A stretch of 64,000 nucleotides of DNA from Brenneria populi (GCF_036016195.1 NZ_JAYWTM010000001.1:930001-994000), one strand, 5' to 3'. Counted from the first letter of the stretch, positions 26,807-36,424 are shown. Notes: generated by a model from the sequence alone, not told the origin. Program-made: numbers and translations.

Positions 26807-27769
26807 ATGGCTAGCGTTAAACACCACAAGTTATTGATTCTGGGGTCAGGCCCGGCGGGTTATACCGCCGCGATTTATGCCGCCCGCGCTAATTTAAATC
26901 CGGCACTCATTACCGGGATGGAAAAAGGCGGTCAGCTGACCACCACCACCGAAGTCGAGAACTGGCCGGGCGACGCGGATGATCTGACCGGACCTCTGCT
27001 GATGGAGCGTATGCAGGCCCACGCGGAGAAATTCAATACCGAAATCATCTTCGACTATATTCAGCGCGTTGATCTGCAAACGCGTCCGTTCCGCCTTTTC
27101 GGCGACAGCGACGAATACACCTGCGACGCGCTAATTGTCGCCACCGGCGCCTCCGCGCGTTACCTGGGCCTGCCTTCCGAAGAGGCGTTCAAGGGGAAAG
27201 GCGTGTCTGCCTGCGCCACCTGCGATGGCTTCTTTTACCGCAATCAGAAAGTGGCCGTGGTCGGCGGCGGCAATACCGCGGTGGAGGAAGCGCTCTATTT
27301 ATCCAACATTGCGGCCGAAGTCCATGTGATCCATCGCCGCGATAGCTTCCGTTCAGAAAAAATCCTGATCGACCGCCTGATGGATAAAGTGCAAAACGGC
27401 AATATCATCCTGCATACCGAGCGTACGCTGGATGAGGTTCTTGGCGATGAGATGGGCGTAACCGGCGTGCGCCTGCGCGATACGCGTACCGACACCGTTG
27501 AAGAACTGGAGCTGGCCGGCGTATTCATCGCTATCGGCCATAGCCCCAACACCGCCGTATTCGGCGGCCAGCTGGAACTGGAGAATGGTTACATCAAGGT
27601 TCAATCGGGCATTCACGGCAACGCCACCCAGACCAGCATTCCCGGCGTCTTCGCGGCCGGCGATGTCATGGACCATATTTATCGTCAGGCCATCACCTCT
27701 GCCGGCACCGGCTGCATGGCCGCGCTTGATGCCGAACGCTATCTGGATGGATTAGCCGCCGCCAAATAG
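26807..27769 (+). CDS. trxB: Thioredoxin reductase
   Basis: 320 residues of the low-molecular-weight thioredoxin reductase, an FAD enzyme that passes electrons from NADPH to thioredoxin. The FAD motif GSGPAGYTAAIYAAR is near 13-27, the redox disulfide CATC is Cys136/Cys139, the NADPH motif VGGGNTAVEEAL is near 152-163, and TSIPGVFAAGDVMD closes the FAD site. It is divergent from lrp, as in E. coli, and upstream of cydDC. Confidence 0.98.
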   Translation: MASVKHHKLLILGSGPAGYTAAIYAARANLNPALITGMEKGGQLTTTTEVENWPGDADDLTGPLLMERMQAHAEKFNTEIIFDYIQRVDLQTRPFRLFGDSDEYTCDALIVATGASARYLGLPSEEAFKGKGVSACATCDGFFYRNQKVAVVGGGNTAVEEALYLSNIAAEVHVIHRRDSFRSEKILIDRLMDKVQNGNIILHTERTLDEVLGDEMGVTGVRLRDTRTDTVEELELAGVFIAIGHSPNTAVFGGQLELENGYIKVQSGIHGNATQTSIPGVFAAGDVMDHIYRQAITSAGTGCMAALDAERYLDGLAAAK

Positions 27770-27778
27770 CATGATTTG

Positions 27779-27810
27779 ACCATCCGGGACGGTCTCCTTG
27801 CCCCGGATGG
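27779..27810 (+). other. Hairpin after trxB
   Basis: CCATCCGGG and CCCGGATGG form a perfect 9-bp stem about 10 bp after the trxB stop. There is no T-run after it, so it may slow or partly end transcription or protect the 3' end. Confidence 0.45.
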
Positions 27811-27984
27811 ATATCCCTCCGCGCCACGCAAAAATTGATCATCTCCCGCCTTTTCGCTTGCAGCGCGCTTTTGTCGAGGTAACATGGCGGCATTCCGAGC
27901 TTTGCAGCTCGCGATTGTTAACTCACGGTTATATAAACGTTATTTCCCATCAACAATCGCGTGCTTAACACGAACCGGCGCCTG

Positions 27985-29751
27985 ATGAAAAAAAACAGAC
28001 AGCAAGAACTCACTCATTGGTTGAAGCAACAAAGCAAACTGGCCCGGCGCTGGCTGCGCCTTTCACTGTTACTGGGTTTTTTGAGTGGGATACTGATTGT
28101 CGCCCAGGCATGGCTGCTGGCGTCGCTGCTGCACGCCCTGATTATCGAACATGCGCCGCGTGATTCCCTGCGTTCCTCCTTTCTTTTGTTGGTCGCCGCC
28201 TTCGTCCTGCGGGCGCTGAACAGCCTGCTGCGGGAGCAGGTCGGCTTTATGTGCGGCCAGGCCGTACGCCGGCAGATCCGTAAACTGGTCCTGGACCGCC
28301 TGCAACAGTTAGGCCCGGCCTGGGTTCAGGGCAAACCGGCCGGCAGTTGGGCCACCATGATTCTGGAGCAGATCGAAGATATGCAGGACTATTATTCCCG
28401 CTATCTGCCGCAAATGTATCTCGCCGCCCTTATCCCCCTGCTGATTCTGATCGCCATCTTCCCGATTAACTGGGCAGCGGGCCTGATTCTGTTGCTGACC
28501 GCGCCGCTTATTCCGCTCTTTATGGCGCTGGTCGGCATGGGCGCCGCCGACGCTAACCGGCGTAATTTTCTGGCGCTGGCGCGTCTTAGCGGCCATTTCC
28601 TCGACAGGCTGCGCGGATTGGAAACCCTGAGGCTGTTTAACCGGGGACGCGCGGAGACGGAACAAATCAGCAAAGCGTCCGAAGACTTCCGCAGCCGCAC
28701 CATGGAAGTTCTGCGCATGGCCTTTCTCTCCTCCGGCGTGCTGGAGTTTTTCGCCTCCATTTCTATCGCCGTGGTCGCCGTTTACTTCGGTTTTTCCTAC
28801 CTGGGCGAACTGGACTTCGGCCATTACGGCGTCGGGGTAACGCTTTTCGCCGGGTTTTTGGTGTTGATTCTAGCGCCGGAATTTTTCCAGCCGCTGCGCG
28901 ATTTGGGCACCTTTTACCACGCGAAAGCCCAGGCCGTGGGCGCGGCGGAGTCGCTGGTGACCTTTCTGGCGGCGGAAGGCGAAACGGTCGGTTTCGGCGA
29001 GCGTGAATTCAGCGGCGATGGCGCCATTGAAATCCAAGCGACCGATCTGGTCGTCGCGGCGGCCGACGGCGCCCCGCTGACGCAGCCGTTAACCTTTACG
29101 GCGAGAGCAGGAAAACGCATTGCGCTGGTGGGAATCAGCGGCGCGGGGAAAAGCTCCCTGCTGAACGCGCTGCTCGGCTTTCTGCCCTACCGCGGCTCGC
29201 TTACCGTCAACGGCATTGAGCTGAGTACGCTGTCCGCGGAATCATGGCGGCGGCAGCTAAGCTGGGTGGGGCAAAATCCGCATCTGCCGGAACAAAGCCT
29301 GCGCGACAATATCTTATTGGGAAAACCGCAGGCAACGGAGGATGAGCTGCGACAGGCCGTTGAGCGCGCCTATGTGCATGAGTTTCTTCCCCAACTGCCG
29401 CAGGGACTGGATACGCCTATCGGCGACGGCGCCGCGCGTCTTTCCGTCGGCCAGGCGCAGCGTATCGCGGTGGCCCGCGCGCTAATCAAGCCGAGCAACC
29501 TGTTGCTGCTCGATGAACCGGCCGCCAGTCTGGACGCCGACAGCGAGCAGCGGGTTATGCAGGCGCTAAACGCTGCCGCGCGCCGTCAGACAACGCTGTT
29601 GGTCACCCATCAACTGAATGACGTTATCGACTACGACGACATCTGGGTGATGGACAACGGCCGGTTAGTGCAACAGGGGAACTATCGGACGCTCAGCGCG
29701 CAACCCGGCCCCTTCGCTGAGCTAATGGCCCAACGTCAGGGAGAGTTGTGA
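27985..29751 (+). CDS. cydD: Glutathione/cysteine ABC exporter subunit CydD
   Basis: 588 residues with an N-terminal six-helix ABC exporter domain (about 20-320) and a C-terminal ATPase with Walker A GISGAGKSS near 388 and signature LSVGQAQRI near 490. CydDC exports cysteine and glutathione to the periplasm, or supports haem handling, and is needed to assemble cytochrome bd. The ATG at 27985 (MKKNRQQELTHWL) matches E. coli; an in-frame GTG at 27961 would add eight residues. It ends one base before cydC. Confidence 0.95.
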   Translation: MKKNRQQELTHWLKQQSKLARRWLRLSLLLGFLSGILIVAQAWLLASLLHALIIEHAPRDSLRSSFLLLVAAFVLRALNSLLREQVGFMCGQAVRRQIRKLVLDRLQQLGPAWVQGKPAGSWATMILEQIEDMQDYYSRYLPQMYLAALIPLLILIAIFPINWAAGLILLLTAPLIPLFMALVGMGAADANRRNFLALARLSGHFLDRLRGLETLRLFNRGRAETEQISKASEDFRSRTMEVLRMAFLSSGVLEFFASISIAVVAVYFGFSYLGELDFGHYGVGVTLFAGFLVLILAPEFFQPLRDLGTFYHAKAQAVGAAESLVTFLAAEGETVGFGEREFSGDGAIEIQATDLVVAAADGAPLTQPLTFTARAGKRIALVGISGAGKSSLLNALLGFLPYRGSLTVNGIELSTLSAESWRRQLSWVGQNPHLPEQSLRDNILLGKPQATEDELRQAVERAYVHEFLPQLPQGLDTPIGDGAARLSVGQAQRIAVARALIKPSNLLLLDEPAASLDADSEQRVMQALNAAARRQTTLLVTHQLNDVIDYDDIWVMDNGRLVQQGNYRTLSAQPGPFAELMAQRQGEL

Positions 29752-29752
29752 T

Positions 29753-31492
29753 ATGTCTCAAAAAACGGCCATGCGGACTTTGAAACCGTTTCTGCTGCTA
29801 TATCGCCGCCATATCTGGCGCTTAAGCCTGGGCGTTATTTTGGCCATTGCGACGCTGCTGGCCAGCATCGGGCTGCTTACGCTCTCCGGCTGGTTCCTGG
29901 CGGGCGCGGCGTTGGCCGGCCTGGCCGGGCTATATACGTTTAACTACATGCTGCCCGCCGCCGGCGTGCGGGGCGCGGCGATAGCCCGTACCGCCGGCCG
30001 TTACGCGGAACGGCTAGTCAGCCACGATGCGACATTCCGCGTATTGCAACATTTGCGCGTCTTTACCTTTGCGCGCATTCTGCCCTTGTCGCCCGGCGGC
30101 ATCGCCCGATTTCGTCAGGCGGAGCTGCTGAACCGGCTGGTCGCGGATGTCGATACCCTCGATCACCTCTATCTGCGCGTCATTTCCCCGCTGGTCAGCG
30201 CGCTGCTGGTCATTCTGATCGTCGCTTACGGCTTAAGCTGGCTGGACGTGTCGCTGGCGCTGACGTTATGCGTCATCATGCTGGCGCTGCTGCTGCTGAT
30301 ACCGGTGATATTCTACCGGGCGGGCCGCGCTATCGGGCAAGACCTCACCGCGCTGCGCGCCCAATATCGGCTGCAGCTGACCACCTGGCTGCAGGGCCAG
30401 GCGGAGTTGACCGTTTTTGGCGCGCTGACGGCATCGCGCCGGCAGTTGGCGCGCTCGGAAACGCACTGGCTGAAACGCCAGCGCCAGCAGGCCAATCTGA
30501 CAGGGTTTTCTCAGGCGTTAATGCTGCTGTGCAGCGGCATCACGGTGACCCTAATCCTCTGGCTGGCCGCGGCGGGCATCGGCGGGGACACGCAGCCCGG
30601 CGCGCTCATCGCCCTGTTTGTCTTCGCCGCCCTGGCGGCCTTCGAGGCGCTGGCGCCGGTGGCGGGCGCGTTCCAGCATATGGGACAGGTTATCGCTTCC
30701 GCCGCGCGCATCGACCAGATTATCCGCCAGCCGCCGGAGGTCGTTTTTCCTGAACAAGGCCCGGCGCCGGCGCCGACGGCGTCCGTTGCGTTAAATAACC
30801 TCAGCTTTACCTATCCCGAACAGCCATTGCCGGTGCTGAATGATATCTCGCTGCATATCCGCGCGGGCGAACATCTGGCGCTGCTCGGCCGCACCGGCTG
30901 CGGTAAATCCACCCTGCTGCAATTAATTACCCGCGCGTGGAACAGCCAACGCGGGGAGATTACGCTGAATGGAGATCCGCTGAGCGCCTGGCGCGAAGAC
31001 GCGCTGCGCGCCATGATGAGCGTCGTGCCGCAGCGCGTTCATATTTTCAGCGCCACGCTGCGCGACAACCTGAGTCTGGCCGCGCCGGAGGCGTCCGACG
31101 AACGGCTGGCGACGGTGTTGCGACAGGTAGGCTTGGATAAGCTGCTGGAAAATGAAGGACTCGACGCCTGGCTGGGGGAAGGCGGACGCCAGCTCTCGGG
31201 CGGCGAGCAACGCCGTATCGGCGTGGCGCGCGCGCTACTGCATTCCGCGCCGCTGGTGCTGCTGGACGAGCCGACCGAAGGGTTGGACGCGGAGACCGAA
31301 CGGCGTATTTTGCGCTTACTGCGCCAGCACTGCGCGGGAAAAACGCTGATTGTGATTACCCACCGGCTCTATGAGTTAGAATCTATGGATCGCATTTGCG
31401 TGATGGACGCCGGGCGGATCGTCGAGCAAGGGAACCATCAGGCGCTGATGGCGTTGCAGGGACGCTACTGGCGGTTTCATCAGCACATTTAA
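29753..31492 (+). CDS. cydC: Glutathione/cysteine ABC exporter subunit CydC
   Basis: 579 residues with the same exporter plan: membrane domain to about 330, Walker A GRTGCGKST near 382, signature LSGGEQRRI near 487 and Walker B LVLLDEPTEGLD. It pairs with CydD, whose stop is one base upstream, so the two are translationally coupled. A hairpin and then aat follow. Confidence 0.96.
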   Translation: MSQKTAMRTLKPFLLLYRRHIWRLSLGVILAIATLLASIGLLTLSGWFLAGAALAGLAGLYTFNYMLPAAGVRGAAIARTAGRYAERLVSHDATFRVLQHLRVFTFARILPLSPGGIARFRQAELLNRLVADVDTLDHLYLRVISPLVSALLVILIVAYGLSWLDVSLALTLCVIMLALLLLIPVIFYRAGRAIGQDLTALRAQYRLQLTTWLQGQAELTVFGALTASRRQLARSETHWLKRQRQQANLTGFSQALMLLCSGITVTLILWLAAAGIGGDTQPGALIALFVFAALAAFEALAPVAGAFQHMGQVIASAARIDQIIRQPPEVVFPEQGPAPAPTASVALNNLSFTYPEQPLPVLNDISLHIRAGEHLALLGRTGCGKSTLLQLITRAWNSQRGEITLNGDPLSAWREDALRAMMSVVPQRVHIFSATLRDNLSLAAPEASDERLATVLRQVGLDKLLENEGLDAWLGEGGRQLSGGEQRRIGVARALLHSAPLVLLDEPTEGLDAETERRILRLLRQHCAGKTLIVITHRLYELESMDRICVMDAGRIVEQGNHQALMALQGRYWRFHQHI

Positions 31493-31500
31493 TCATACGA

Positions 31501-31525
31501 ATGGCCTGCCGGCGCCGGCGGCCAT
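31501..31525 (+). other. GC-rich palindrome after cydC
   Basis: ATGGCC and GGCCAT enclose GCCGGCGCCGGC, giving a 25-bp near-perfect palindrome nine bases after the cydC stop and 23 bp before aat. It may form a hairpin at the operon junction; no T-run is present. Confidence 0.5.
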
Positions 31526-31548
31526 CGTTTAGCAACCATACGGATATT

Positions 31549-32253
31549 ATGAGACTGTATCAGCTTTCCGCCGATTCGCTGCGTTTCCCCGACCCGGCTC
31601 ATGCCCTGAACGAACCAAACGGGCTGCTAGCGATTGGCGGCGACCTTTCCCCCGCCCGGCTGAACGTCGCCTACCGGCAGGGAATATTTCCCTGGTACTC
31701 CCCCGGCGAGCCTATTTTATGGTGGTCGCCGAATCCGCGCGCGGTTCTGTTTCCCGGACAGTTCCATATCAGCCGCAGTATGAATAAATTTCTGCGCAAA
31801 CACGATTTCGACGTCACCCTCAATCATGCGTTTAACGACGTGATCCGCGCTTGCGCCGACGAGCGCGCGGGCGGAACCTGGATTACCCCGGAGATTATTT
31901 CGGCTTACGGCGAACTTCATCAGTCGGGACGAGCGCATTCCGTCGAAGTGTGGCAGAATGGCGCGCTCGTCGGCGGACTATACGGCGTTGCGCAAGGCGC
32001 ATTATTTTGCGGCGAGTCGATGTTCAGCCGCGCCGACAACGCATCGAAATACGCGCTGCTGACATTTCAGCAGCATTTTATTCGCCATGGCGGATCGCTG
32101 ATCGACTGTCAGGTGCTGAACGCGCATACCGCGTCACTGGGGGTGTGCGAAATTCCCCGCGATCGCTTTTTGCAGCTTCTTTTTCAACTGCGGGACGCCC
32201 CGGCGGCAGAGGGCTGCTGGCAGCCGCAAACGCTGGCTCGAGCGGGGCGATAA
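31549..32253 (+). CDS. aat: Leucyl/phenylalanyl-tRNA--protein transferase
   Basis: 234 residues that transfer Leu or Phe from tRNA to proteins with N-terminal Lys or Arg, creating N-degrons read by ClpS-ClpAP. GIFPWYSPGEPILWWSPNPR near 45-64 and GLYGVAQGALFCGESMFS near 150-167 are family signatures. The ATG at 31549 gives the usual N-terminus MRLYQLSADSL. It lies near clpA and clpS, which use its products, and is followed by infA. Confidence 0.96.
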   Translation: MRLYQLSADSLRFPDPAHALNEPNGLLAIGGDLSPARLNVAYRQGIFPWYSPGEPILWWSPNPRAVLFPGQFHISRSMNKFLRKHDFDVTLNHAFNDVIRACADERAGGTWITPEIISAYGELHQSGRAHSVEVWQNGALVGGLYGVAQGALFCGESMFSRADNASKYALLTFQQHFIRHGGSLIDCQVLNAHTASLGVCEIPRDRFLQLLFQLRDAPAAEGCWQPQTLARAGR

Positions 32254-32369
32254 CGGACAACGGCGGCTTATAAATAATCATCAGTTTATGAACGCTCCTT
32301 TACATAATGTGGGTTTTTCGGCATTATCTTGCCGGTTAAAAACAAAGGTAGTTAGACCTAGAGGACTCG

Positions 32370-32588
32370 ATGGCCAAAGAAGACAACATTGAAATGCAAG
32401 GCACCGTGCTTGATACGCTGCCCAATACCATGTTCCGCGTTGAGCTGGAAAACGGGCACGTGGTTACCGCTCATATCTCCGGTAAAATGCGTAAAAACTA
32501 TATCCGCATCCTGACGGGTGACAAAGTCACTGTAGAGCTGACCCCGTACGACCTGAGCAAAGGCCGCATTGTCTTCCGCAGCCGTTAA
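32370..32588 (+). CDS. infA: Translation initiation factor IF-1
   Basis: 72 residues of a single S1-like OB fold that binds the 30S A site during initiation. The sequence (MAKEDNIEMQGTVLDTLPNT onward) is essentially that of other Enterobacterales. The 116-bp gap after aat should carry its own promoter. A terminator follows at 32642. Confidence 0.98.
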   Translation: MAKEDNIEMQGTVLDTLPNTMFRVELENGHVVTAHISGKMRKNYIRILTGDKVTVELTPYDLSKGRIVFRSR

Positions 32589-32641
32589 CCGGTTCGCCCA
32601 TCGCTGACGCAGCGCGATCTCCGAGGATGTTTTACCTCTCC

Positions 32642-32670
32642 GCCCTTTCCGCTATCGGCAAGGGCTTTTG
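32642..32670 (+). terminator. Terminator of infA
   Basis: GCCCTT pairs with AAGGGC, with a second CCG/CGG stem inside, followed by TTTTG. It lies 53 bp after the infA stop. Confidence 0.6.
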
Positions 32671-32748
32671 CGTATGCGGCTAGCGGCGGGATGTTCCTGC
32701 CATAGCCGCTTCAACCAGGGCGCCAAATAACGGCCCCATACAAAAAAT

Positions 32749-32860
32749 AATGCCGATCGTTTAAGCATCGAGATACACGGGGCGACCACAGGGGTGAGGC
32801 GTCCCTACGGGAACCTCCCCCCTGTGTTTCCCCTAAAAACCGGCTTAAGTGAACGGCATT
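32749..32860. repeat. Dispersed hairpin repeat A, copy 2
   Basis: A 112-bp unit from AATGCCGATCGTTTAAGC to GCTTAAGTGAACGGCATT. Terminal AATGCCG/CGGCATT and inner ACAGGGG/CCCCTGT and TCCC-TAC-GGGA arms make the whole unit foldable. It is the most symmetrical of the three copies. It lies in the infA-clpA gap. Confidence 0.88.
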
Positions 32861-32875
32861 ACCTATACAAAAAAA

Positions 32876-33089
32876 GGATGACGCTCTCGCGCCACCCTTC
32901 AGACTGTTGACAAACCTATCGTCCTTTATCGAACGGTGATAATGGAATGGAAGAGTAAAGCGTCCGCGCCAGGGACGGCGCGGCTCGAGCTTACAGGGAC
33001 GTACTTGCAGCGTCTTTACGATCCATCCATTATCGCCGCTCACCGGACTTTGTCAGCAAACTCAAGGGTGACGCTCTCGCGCCACCCTT
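32876..33089. repeat. Composite repeat C in the infA-clpA gap
   Basis: A 22-23 bp hairpin sequence GATGACGCTCTCGCGCCACC (32878 on) recurs almost exactly at 33068 on. Between the two copies, 32905-32960 and 33010-33060 are imperfect inverted copies (ATTATCACCGTTCG-like against ATTATCGCCGCTC). No tRNA or reading frame is convincing here although E. coli has serW at this place. The second hairpin is followed by TTTTTT and could end + strand transcripts. Confidence 0.6.
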
Positions 33090-33131
33090 TTTTATACCGA
33101 GCTTCCTGCCCGTCCCCCGCAAGCGACGTTG

Positions 33132-33152
33132 AAAAACGCTCCCGACGTTTTT
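33132..33152 (-). terminator. Possible clpA terminator
   Basis: On the - strand AAAAACG, loop TCGGGAG, CGTTTTT forms a short stem with T-run, about 20 bp after the clpA stop. The stem is AT-rich, so this is tentative. Confidence 0.45.
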
Positions 33153-33170
33153 TTATCACGCCGGCAGAAT

Positions 33171-35447
33171 TTAGTGAAGCGCGCCTTCCGCCTTGCGTTT
33201 CTGCGCGCTCTGGAAGCCGTAGGTCAGCTGCTGCGTCTCGGTATCCAGTTCGACCTTGACGGAGCCGCCGTCGACCAGTGAACCGAACAGCAGTTCATTC
33301 GCCAGCGGTTTCTTCAAGTTTTCCTGAATGACCCGACCCATCGGCCGCGCGCCCATCGCTTTGTCATATCCCTTCTCGGCCAGCCAGTCGCGCGCCTCGT
33401 CGCTAACCTCCAGCGATACGCCTTTGGCATCCAGCTGCGCCTGCAGCTCAACGATGAATTTATCCACCACCTGCTGAATCACGTCCGTGGACAGATGGTT
33501 GAACCAGATAATGCCGTCAAGACGGTTACGGAACTCCGGCGTAAACACTTTCTTGATCTCTTCCATCGCGTCAGTGCTGTTATCCTGCTGGATAATCCCG
33601 ATAGAGTTGCGCTGGGTCTCCCGTACGCCGGCGTTGGTGGTCATCACCACGATCACGTTGCGGAAATCGGCCTTACGACCGTTATTGTCCGTCAGCGTAC
33701 CGTTGTCCATCACCTGCAGCAGCAGATTAAAGACGTCGGGGTGCGCCTTCTCGATCTCATCCAGCAGCAGCACCGAATGCGGATGCTTAATCACCGCATC
33801 CGTCAGCAGGCCGCCCTGATCGTAGCCGACATATCCCGGAGGCGCGCCGATTAAGCGGCTGACGGTATGGCGCTCCATATACTCGGACATATCGAAGCGC
33901 AGCAGTTCGATATCCAACGCTTTCGCCAACTGCAGCGTGACTTCCGTTTTGCCCACGCCCGTCGGGCCGGCAAACAGGAAGGAGCCGACGGGCTTGCGCT
34001 CCTGCCCTAACCCGGCCCGGCTCATCTTGATGGACTCAGACAGGGCCTCAATCGCCTTATCCTGGCCGAACACCAGCATTTTCAGGCGGTCGCTCAGGTT
34101 TTTCAGCACATCGCGATCGCTGGCCGAAACGGTTTTTTCCGGGATACGGGCGATACGCGCGACGACGGATTCGATATCCGCCACGTTGACCGTCTTCTTA
34201 CGCTTGCTGATGGGCATCAGGCGGCTGCGGGCGCCCGCTTCATCAATAACGTCAATCGCTTTGTCCGGCAGATGGCGATCGTTGATGTATTTCACCGCCA
34301 GCTCCACCGCGGCGCGCACCGCTTTCGCCGTATAGCGCACGTCATGATGCGCTTCATACTTCGGTTTCAGACCGTTGAGGATCTGCACCGTTTCCTCCAC
34401 GCTGGGTTCGGTGATATCGATTTTCTGGAAACGGCGCGCCAGCGCCCGATCCTTTTCAAAGATATTGCTGAATTCCTGATAGGTGGTGGAGCCGATCACG
34501 CGGATCTTGCCGCTGGATAACAGCGGTTTGATCAGGTTCGCGGCGTCGACCTGGCCGCCGGAAGCGGCGCCCGCGCCGATAATCGTATGAATCTCATCAA
34601 TAAACAGGATGCTGTTCTGATCCTGCTCAAGCTGTTTTAACAGCGCCTTGAAGCGTTTTTCAAAATCGCCGCGATATTTCGTGCCCGCCAGCAAAGAGCC
34701 GATATCCAGCGAATAGAGCGTGCAATCCGCCATCACTTCCGGCACGTCGCCCTGCACAATGCGCCAGGCGAGCCCTTCCGCGATGGCGGTTTTACCCACG
34801 CCGGACTCCCCGACCAGCAGCGGGTTGTTTTTACGGCGGCGGCACAATACCTGGATAGTCCGTTCCAGTTCTTTATCCCGGCCGATAAGCGGATCGATAC
34901 CGCCCACGCGCGCCAGCTGATTCAGATTGGTGGTGAAGTTTTCCATACGCTCTTCCCCTCCGGCCTGCTCTTCATTGACTGGATTTTCCGGGTTTGGCGC
35001 TTGCCCGGACTCTTCTTTACGCGTTCCGTGCGAAATAAAATTCACCACGTCCAGACGACTTACATCGTGTTTACGCAGCAGGTACGCCGCCTGAGACTCC
35101 TGCTCGCTGAAAATGGCGACCAGCACATTGGCGCCGGAAACTTCACTGCGGCCGGATGACTGGACATGAAAGACCGCGCGCTGCAGCACCCGCTGGAAGC
35201 TGAGCGTAGGCTGCGTTTCCCGCTCCTCATCCCCCTGAGGCAGCGTCGGCGTAGTCTGTTCAATAAAGGTTTCAAGCTCCTGGCGCAGCGCGGCCAGATC
35301 CACCGTACAGGCTTCCAGCGCTTCGCGGGCGGCTGGATTACTGAGCAGAGCCAACAACAAATGCTCCACGGTCATAAACTCGTGTCGGTGCTCACGCGCT
35401 CTGGCGAAAGCCATGTTGAGACTGAGTTCCAGTTCTTGATTGAGCAT
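33171..35447 (-). CDS. clpA: ATP-dependent Clp protease ATP-binding subunit ClpA
   Basis: 758 residues, the standard ClpA length: N-domain (about 1-145) that docks ClpS, D1 AAA+ with Walker A GESGVGKTA near 214, and D2 AAA+ with Walker A GPTGVGKTE near 495 plus the ClpP-binding IGL-like loop. ClpA unfolds substrates and feeds them to ClpP. The start at 35447 (MLNQELELSLN) is canonical. clpS lies 29 bp upstream on the same strand. Confidence 0.98.
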   Translation of the reverse strand: MLNQELELSLNMAFARAREHRHEFMTVEHLLLALLSNPAAREALEACTVDLAALRQELETFIEQTTPTLPQGDEERETQPTLSFQRVLQRAVFHVQSSGRSEVSGANVLVAIFSEQESQAAYLLRKHDVSRLDVVNFISHGTRKEESGQAPNPENPVNEEQAGGEERMENFTTNLNQLARVGGIDPLIGRDKELERTIQVLCRRRKNNPLLVGESGVGKTAIAEGLAWRIVQGDVPEVMADCTLYSLDIGSLLAGTKYRGDFEKRFKALLKQLEQDQNSILFIDEIHTIIGAGAASGGQVDAANLIKPLLSSGKIRVIGSTTYQEFSNIFEKDRALARRFQKIDITEPSVEETVQILNGLKPKYEAHHDVRYTAKAVRAAVELAVKYINDRHLPDKAIDVIDEAGARSRLMPISKRKKTVNVADIESVVARIARIPEKTVSASDRDVLKNLSDRLKMLVFGQDKAIEALSESIKMSRAGLGQERKPVGSFLFAGPTGVGKTEVTLQLAKALDIELLRFDMSEYMERHTVSRLIGAPPGYVGYDQGGLLTDAVIKHPHSVLLLDEIEKAHPDVFNLLLQVMDNGTLTDNNGRKADFRNVIVVMTTNAGVRETQRNSIGIIQQDNSTDAMEEIKKVFTPEFRNRLDGIIWFNHLSTDVIQQVVDKFIVELQAQLDAKGVSLEVSDEARDWLAEKGYDKAMGARPMGRVIQENLKKPLANELLFGSLVDGGSVKVELDTETQQLTYGFQSAQKRKAEGALH

Positions 35448-35476
35448 AGGCCCCTCCCCCAATAAATTGCCTGACT

Positions 35477-35797
35477 TCAGGCTTTTTCCAGCGTGCAGAG
35501 CAACGGGTGCTCATTTTCTCTGGCATAACGATTGACTTGTACAACTTTGGTCTCAGCAACTTCAGCGCTGAATACGCCACAGATCGCCTTGCCCTGATAG
35601 TGAACCGTCAACATCAGCTGCGTTGCGCGTTCAATATCATAAGAAAAGAACTTTTGCAGAACGTCAATAACAAATTCCATCGGCGTGTAGTCATCGTTAT
35701 TCAACAACACGTTATACATGGACGGCGGTTGCAGTTTTTCTTTGTATCGATCTGCGGTCAGGCTCTCCGAGTGCGACCGCGTATGGTTGTTTCCCAT
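35477..35797 (-). CDS. clpS: ClpA adaptor protein ClpS
   Basis: 106 residues that deliver N-end-rule substrates to ClpAP. The N-degron pocket segment NNDDYTPMEFVIDVLQKFF near 34-52 and the histidine in AVHYQGKA-type LTVHYQGKAICG are intact. The divergent N-terminal 25 residues are normal for the family. Start at 35797 (MGNNHTRSH) gives the E. coli length. It is upstream of clpA and divergent from cspD. Confidence 0.96.
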   Translation of the reverse strand: MGNNHTRSHSESLTADRYKEKLQPPSMYNVLLNNDDYTPMEFVIDVLQKFFSYDIERATQLMLTVHYQGKAICGVFSAEVAETKVVQVNRYARENEHPLLCTLEKA

Positions 35798-36143
35798 TGT
35801 CTGTCCAACATCATTTTGAATATCATCACAGCGAACCGTATTCACAGTACCACGTCTGCTTTTTACTTTACCATCCGGCGACTGAAATCATTGTCCGATA
35901 CCGCGCGCCGCTGTCTCTTACCCCGCGTATTGATTGCATAACGCAGGGCAATAGCCATCAATAGCGTTAGCTGCATCAAATTTTGACAAACTGACCCGGG
36001 GCTTAAATATGGAGCGCTTGACGCCGGGATCGAATTAACTAAAGTGTAGTGTTGAATTGATGATGTTTTAAACAATTCGTATTCATGTAAACCAAATAAC
36101 CTCACCTTACTTTATAAAAATACGCTTGCGAGGGATGTCATGC

Positions 36144-36368
36144 ATGGAGACAGGTACTGTTAAATGGTTCAATAACGCCAAAGGTTTTGGTTTTATCTGT
36201 CCTGAGGGCGGCGGCGAAGATATCTTCGCTCACTACTCGACAATCCAAATGGACGGATACCGAACGCTTAAGGCGGGACAGGTTGTCAGATTTGATGTTC
36301 ACCAAGGACCGAAAGGGAATCATGCAAGTCTGATCGTGCCGCTGGTCAGCGAAGAAGCCCTATCCTGA
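36144..36368 (+). CDS. cspD: Cold shock-like protein CspD
   Basis: 74 residues with one cold-shock domain; RNP1-like KGFGFICPEGG near 13-23 and RNP2-like DIFAHYS near 26-32 are present. In E. coli CspD is a stationary-phase protein that binds single-stranded DNA and inhibits replication. The ATG at 36144 (METGTVKWF) is the family start. It is divergent from clpS. Confidence 0.95.
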   Translation: METGTVKWFNNAKGFGFICPEGGGEDIFAHYSTIQMDGYRTLKAGQVVRFDVHQGPKGNHASLIVPLVSEEALS

Positions 36369-36424
36369 CGCGCGCCGTCCGCCTTCCCCTAAAACCTCTT
36401 ACTCTCTGCATAGGTTAACGCCGC

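Noticed and set aside
32870..33090. Possible serW tRNA in the infA-clpA gap.
   Set aside because: GTTCGAT is seen on the - strand near 32928, but the flanking bases do not form a T stem and no acceptor or anticodon arms can be drawn.
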